Shown here: one piece after another, positions 6,927 to 9,498 of the stretch
How positions within the stretch are numbered: position 1 is the stretch's first letter
Layout of the letters: every line of letters begins with the position of its first letter
Source: JANNWF01 sp052390415
GTDB lineage: Bacteria > Pseudomonadota > Gammaproteobacteria > Xanthomonadales > Xanthomonadaceae
DNA: 9,498 nucleotides
Assembly (NCBI GenBank): GCA_052390415.1
Contig: JBQTGY010000077.1
Coordinates: forward strand, 1-9,498
Direction: 5' to 3'
The notes under the pieces: model-generated
The model's input: the letters and a program-made list of their open reading frames with translations, nothing else
What the model was told of the DNA's origin: nothing
Database searches by the model: none
Position numbers and translations under genes: made by a program

Positions 6927-7310
6927 TCAGCCCGCCGCCCGCACCCGCCACGGCGGATTCTTGCGGTTCTCGCCCGCCCAGTACAGACAGATCACATTAC
7001 CCGCCGGATCACGCAACCGCGCCTCCCGCCACAGCCAGCGCTCATCCGTCGGCAGCTTGCTGAAACTCACCCCCAACGCCTGCAGCGACGCCACCCGCCC
7101 ATCGAGATCCGCAAACTCGAAATACACCACCACCCCGCTGTCCTTCGGCAACGCGTCAGCCAGATGAACCGAGAACGTGGCATCCCCCTCAGGACACTCG
7201 AACCGCGCGTAGTGCGGTGAGCTGACGATGAGCGTAAAGCCGAACTGCTGGTAGAAGGCTACGGAGGCGGCGATGTCGGCGGCGGGGAGGGTGACTTGGT
7301 TGAGATTCAT
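6927..7310 (-). CDS. VOC-family (glyoxalase/bleomycin-resistance fold) protein
   Basis: A 127-residue single-domain VOC protein with the expected pattern: beta-alpha-beta opening MNLNQVTLPAADIAASVAFY, a central FSVHLAD strand near 46-52, and the closing RDPAGNVICLYWAG near 100-113. The C-terminal tail NRKNPPWRV is typical of a subgroup of uncharacterised VOC proteins. Canonical metal-binding members have His or Glu at fixed strand positions; here the first strand has Gln5 and the last has Cys108 where Glu is usual. A changed or absent metal site is therefore likely and no glyoxalase activity should be assumed. The frame extends upstream to a TTG at 7364, but ATG 7310 matches the family N-terminus. 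No strong ribosome site is seen. Probably the first gene of a two-gene minus-strand unit with the YdeI-like gene. Confidence 0.85.
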   Translation of the reverse strand: MNLNQVTLPAADIAASVAFYQQFGFTLIVSSPHYARFECPEGDATFSVHLADALPKDSGVVVYFEFADLDGRVASLQALGVSFSKLPTDERWLWREARLRDPAGNVICLYWAGENRKNPPWRVRAAG

Positions 7311-7448
7311 GGGTCGGTGGTTGGCGTAGCCTGTGATGAAAAGCCCGGAAAAACCGAAGATCAACTATTCGCCGTCGCGGTGTAGAGTTTGGCTCTCGCA
7401 TCGAGCAATTGGCGCCGGGAGCGCATACGACGCAACACACGGAGACCA

Positions 7449-7463
7449 AGGCGGAATCCGCCT
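7449..7463. promoter_or_regulatory. 15-bp dyad upstream of the TIR gene
   Basis: AGGCGGA and TCCGCCT flank a single central A, giving a 7-bp perfect dyad in the 224-nt divergent gap between the VOC and TIR genes, 71 nt before the TIR start. Its shape suits a dimeric repressor site or a short hairpin. No -10/-35 pair could be assigned with confidence. The remainder of this gap (7311-7534) shows no other feature. Confidence 0.25.
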
Positions 7464-7525
7464 AAGCCTTTGAATTCGGGTTCTGCTTCTTCATTGGGCA
7501 GAGTCGTGAGGCAGTCTGGCAATCT

Positions 7526-7530
7526 GGAGG
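7526..7530 (+). promoter_or_regulatory. Ribosome binding site supporting a GTG start
   Basis: GGAGG at 7526-7530 precedes GTG 7535 by 4 nt. This is slightly short but the motif is strong, and there is no in-frame ATG before the TIR domain begins. It fixes the N-terminus of the TIR protein. Confidence 0.65.
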
Positions 7531-7534
7531 CTAC

Positions 7535-8581
7535 GTGAAAGACAAAGAACAAGCAGCGGACGGGACTAACTCCATTTCAACTTCACCACTGGTGTTCATT
7601 AGCCATGACTCTCGTGATGCTGAATTAGCAGAGGCCTTCAGCAAGCTTCTAAAGAGTGTCAGCGCCGGAATGATCAAGACGTTTAGGTCCTCCGACAAGA
7701 AGGCCGGCGAAGGGATCGACTTCGGCGAAGAGTGGTACAAGCGGCTGATGACACAGCTTCAAGTCACGTCAGACGTGGTGTGCTTGTTCACCGAACGCAG
7801 CTTGGATCGCCCATGGATCCTCTTCGAAGCTGGCGTTGCGAAGGGGAAGCTGGAGACACCAGTTGTCGGCGTAGCACTAGGAGTGCCACTGAGTCGCGTC
7901 AGCGCAGGACCGTTCTATCAGTTTCAGAACATGGACGATAGCGAAGCCGACCTGACGAAACTTGTGAATCAGCTGGCACGCCGCGTACCTGGCCTTGAGC
8001 TTGATTCCGATGTGGTACAGACACAGGTCAAGGCGTTCAAAGCCACCGAAGCCTCGATTGTTGAGTCGCTACGGAAGGCCGATCCAGCAAGAAAGCCACC
8101 CGCCGAGCCAAGCGAAGAAGCCTCAGTTGCCAAGCTGATTGAGGAGATGAAATCCCTTCCCTCCCGAATAGCCGAGCGCCTTTTCGAAGATGGCTTCCCT
8201 CCGCGACGGAGGCCAAAACGGTTTCACCCAATGATGTTCGAGGAGCTTCTTCATGCTGCCGGTGAGCCCGGAGATCCGGTTGGAATACTTTTGGCCGCAA
8301 GCCTCGTGCGGGAGGACATGCCATGGCTTTACGAGCTAGCTATGGAAGTATACAGAGCCGTAAAGAGCGGCGACCCTGAGGCAGCGGAGCAAGAGCTGTC
8401 CAAACTACGCAGATTTTCCGAGGTGATGCTCCAGGGACCGTTTATGGAAGAATTTAATCGCAAAGAGCATCACATAATGGCAATGGAGTTCCCGCGCCTC
8501 CTTGAGCGGACATTGCGACATGCACTTCAAGTAAAACGCCAGCCCGTGTTGACACGGCCGTCGCGGACTCCACCTAAGTGA
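7535..8581 (+). CDS. Stand-alone TIR-domain protein, putative defence NADase
   Basis: A 348-residue protein. Residues about 18-133 form a bacterial TIR domain: the opening strand LVFISHDSRDAELAEAF (19-35), a central FGEEWYKRLMTQL region (63-75), the strand SDVVCLFTERS (79-89), and RPWILFEAGVAKGK with Glu98. In NAD-cleaving TIR domains a glutamate at this place is the catalytic residue, so hydrolase or cyclase activity on NAD is plausible. A Pro/Lys/Glu-rich hinge (about 182-196) leads to a C-terminal region (197-348) that is helical, charged and unrecognised. There is no signal peptide or membrane segment. GTG 7535 is supported by GGAGG. Codons are visibly richer in A/T at the third position than in the mtn or signalling genes, suggesting transfer. 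No partner gene (Thoeris ThsA, argonaute, reverse transcriptase) adjoins it. The TIR call is firm; the defence role is inferred. Confidence 0.85.
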   Translation: MKDKEQAADGTNSISTSPLVFISHDSRDAELAEAFSKLLKSVSAGMIKTFRSSDKKAGEGIDFGEEWYKRLMTQLQVTSDVVCLFTERSLDRPWILFEAGVAKGKLETPVVGVALGVPLSRVSAGPFYQFQNMDDSEADLTKLVNQLARRVPGLELDSDVVQTQVKAFKATEASIVESLRKADPARKPPAEPSEEASVAKLIEEMKSLPSRIAERLFEDGFPPRRRPKRFHPMMFEELLHAAGEPGDPVGILLAASLVREDMPWLYELAMEVYRAVKSGDPEAAEQELSKLRRFSEVMLQGPFMEEFNRKEHHIMAMEFPRLLERTLRHALQVKRQPVLTRPSRTPPK

Positions 8582-8686
8582 GAATTAGTTGGTAGGCGGT
8601 ACCGCTGGCAGAGAAAAGCGACGGAGGAAATTTGATGCGTTCGATGCGGTAGTAGTTGGTCGCCACAACAAACAGGACCAGGATCC
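8582..8686 (+). other. Spacer with palindrome and five-codon reading frame
   Basis: Between the TIR gene and the broken GFA gene lie a perfect 10-bp palindrome GCGGTACCGC (8596-8605) and a strong ribosome-like GGAGGAA (8623-8629). The latter is followed after 5 nt by ATG 8635 and only four more codons (MRSMR) before TAG 8650-8652. This could be a leader peptide, or the scar of a gene whose body has been deleted. No promoter or terminator can be assigned. Confidence 0.2.
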
Positions 8687-9070
8687 ATGAGTTCCGATCA
8701 ACCGTCGCCATCGCTACACGGCTCCTGCCATTGCGGAGCCGTCCACCTCACGCTTCCGACCGCACCCACCGAGGCGACGAGTTGCAATTGTTCGCTCTGC
8801 CATCGCGCGGGAGGCATTTGGGCCTACTAAGCGTTGGGGACGGTGTCGATTCAAGGCCATCTCGAGAACACGGAAGCATACGTCTGGGGTGATCGCTCGC
8901 TGCGGAACCTGCGCTGCAGGACCTGCGGAATCTTTACCCACTGGGAGCCGCTGGATGCCAAGCCGGGTGACCGGCACGGGGTGAACCTTCGCAACTTTGA
9001 GCCAGCGCTGCTGGCGTCTGTGCGCATCAGGCACTTCGACGGTGCGGACACGTGGGCATTTCTTGATTGA
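8687..9070 (+). pseudogene. GFA-family (glutathione-dependent formaldehyde-activating-like) gene with in-frame stop
   Basis: Reading from ATG 8687, the frame gives the GFA zinc-site pattern GSCHCGAVH (Cys14, Cys16) and SCNCSLCHRAGG (Cys33, Cys35, Cys38), then IWAY and a TAA at 8828-8830. Past the stop, the same frame continues with family sequence AYVWGDRSLR, CRTCGIFTHWEP (Cys77, Cys80), GVNLRNF and IRHFDGADTW to TGA at 9070. No frameshift is needed. Many homologues have WAYY at this place, so the TAA is one substitution away from a second Tyr codon. Intact length would be about 127 residues, normal for the family. AGGA at 8674-8677 gives a proper ribosome site. The 47-residue product lacks part of the zinc-binding set and should be inactive. 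A TTG at 8834 could restart translation but has no ribosome site. A sequencing error or stop readthrough are alternatives. Confidence 0.85.
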
Positions 9071-9098
9071 GGACTTTGATTGGCGCTGAGCGTCAGCT

Positions 9099-9110
9099 CG
9101 TCATTCCCGC
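9099..9110 (+). repeat. Degenerate repeat-element end
   Basis: CGTCATTCCCGC matches the usual outer end of the xanthomonad-type intergenic repeat. The following AAAGGTGCACTG looks like a decayed form of its GAAGGCGGG..CCAGTG arm. A further CGTCATTC occurs at 9137-9144. These may be remnants of earlier copies; the sequence between them does not fold well. Confidence 0.35.
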
Positions 9111-9196
9111 AAAGGTGCACTGCTGTCTGGGCAAATCGTCATTCGAATGCTTTGCAGAAAACGTGTGATCGCGAGTGCCTGAGGCCAAATCTCGCC

Positions 9197-9269
9197 GCCC
9201 CCGCGAAGGCGGGGGCCCAGTGCCTTTCGGCAATCAAGTCACTGGGTTCCCGCCTTCGCGGGAACGACG
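9197..9269. repeat. Intergenic inverted-repeat (REP/MITE-like) element
   Basis: Arms at 9200-9222 and 9240-9262 are inverted copies matching at 21 of 23 positions, around a 17-nt loop. The two mismatches are G opposite T, so as RNA all 23 pairs can form with two G-U wobbles. Each arm is also a small hairpin: an 8-bp stem with GAAG loop (9197-9216) and an 8-bp stem with CTTC loop (9246-9265). The right end GGGAACGACG mirrors the CGTCATTCCC end typical of this repeat class. It can act as a bidirectional hairpin or processing site. It carries no transposase. Confidence 0.8.
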
Positions 9270-9318
9270 TTTGCTTGTTCGATTTCGGCAGCATGGCGCT
9301 CGATTTTCCCGGACAGTA

Positions 9319-9498
9319 GTGGACGAAGGCGCTACCCTGGTGCAGCACCCCAAGCGGGGTGGATGGGCGCGCTGCACGACCTGCGAATTCGACATCGTCA
9401 CCATTCCCGATACGCGTCACCACAAGATTCACGTCCGCACGCACTGCGGCTGCCTTTTGCACCCAGCAGGGATTCAAGAAGCAAAAAGTGGTGCGGGA
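9319..9498 (+). CDS. Possible partial Cys/His-rich ORF running off the window
   Basis: From GTG 9319 a frame stays open for 60 codons to the window edge. It contains ARCTTCEFD, a His-rich RHHKIHVRTH and CGCLLHP, a spacing of Cys and His that could suit a metal-binding protein. There is no convincing ribosome site before GTG 9319, and another plus-strand frame and the opposite strand are also open here, as often happens in GC-rich DNA. No family is recognised. Confidence 0.15.
   Translation, partial: MDEGATLVQHPKRGGWARCTTCEFDIVTIPDTRHHKIHVRTHCGCLLHPAGIQEAKSGAG

Larger units (their letters stand above)
9071..9498. other. Gene-poor tail with repeat sequences
   Basis: This 428-nt stretch holds no gene that can be recognised with confidence. 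It has an inverted-repeat element (9197-9269), two short stretches that look like degenerate ends of the same element family (9099-9110 and 9137-9144), and an open frame from 9319 to the window end. Apparent frames across the repeat, on either strand, are translations of the repeat and not genes. Confidence 0.6.

Noticed and set aside
6506..7167. Plus-strand frames across the YdeI-like and VOC genes
   Set aside because: Antisense to two genes with recognisable domains; the translations are Pro/Arg/Ala-rich and start without ribosome sites.
7311..7364. N-terminal extension of the VOC gene to a TTG at 7364
   Set aside because: The added 18 residues do not fit the VOC fold; the family start is at ATG 7310.
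8834..9070. Separate gene starting at TTG 8834
   Set aside because: It is the same frame as the upstream GFA half and lacks a ribosome site, so it is better read as the second half of one broken gene.
9197..9269. CRISPR array or insertion sequence
   Set aside because: There is only one inverted-repeat unit, with no regularly spaced direct repeats, no spacers and no transposase frame.
9139..9477. 112-codon minus-strand frame across the inverted repeat
   Set aside because: It contains the SFPRRREPSD...WAPAFAG translation that is a well-known artefact of this intergenic repeat; not a gene.

Overview
The window is GC-rich bacterial DNA with tightly packed genes. It most likely comes from a gammaproteobacterium of the Xanthomonadales/Lysobacterales type. 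The grounds are the mtnB-mtnD-mtnC gene order, the high GC at third codon positions, and an intergenic inverted repeat built on CCCGCGAAGGCGGG of a kind common in that group. This placement is an inference; no rRNA or marker gene is present.

Region 1 (1-2600): a small DUF1232/YkvA-like protein (113-676) is followed by a stable hairpin (681-714). Next comes a membrane-anchored hybrid sensor kinase (851-2530) with histidine kinase and receiver domains but no HPt domain.

Region 2 (2598-4253): a membrane-anchored GGDEF-EAL protein starts 67 nt after the kinase on the same strand. It keeps the cyclase active site, the RxxD inhibitory site and a full EAL residue set. The pair looks like a local signalling module ending in cyclic-di-GMP, although neither protein has a substantial periplasmic sensor domain.

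Region 3 (4292-6265): a methionine salvage cluster, mtnB-mtnD-mtnC. It encodes three steps of the pathway: dehydratase, acireductone dioxygenase and enolase-phosphatase. mtnC starts at a GTG that overlaps the mtnD stop codon by 4 nt.

Region 4 (6281-7310, minus strand): a YdeI/OmpD-associated-like protein with an N-terminal DUF1905 domain, and upstream of it a VOC (glyoxalase-fold) protein that lacks several usual metal ligands. They may be co-transcribed and they converge on mtnC.

Region 5 (7311-9498): an accessory-looking segment. It holds a stand-alone TIR-domain protein (7535-8581) with an intact putative NADase glutamate and an unrecognised helical C-terminal region. After it comes a GFA-family gene (8687-9070) broken by a single in-frame TAA. 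The last 428 nt carry an inverted-repeat element, degenerate relatives of it, and a possible partial Cys/His-rich reading frame running off the end. The TIR gene uses visibly more A/T-ending codons than its neighbours, suggesting acquisition by transfer, and is the best candidate for an undescribed (defence-type) function.
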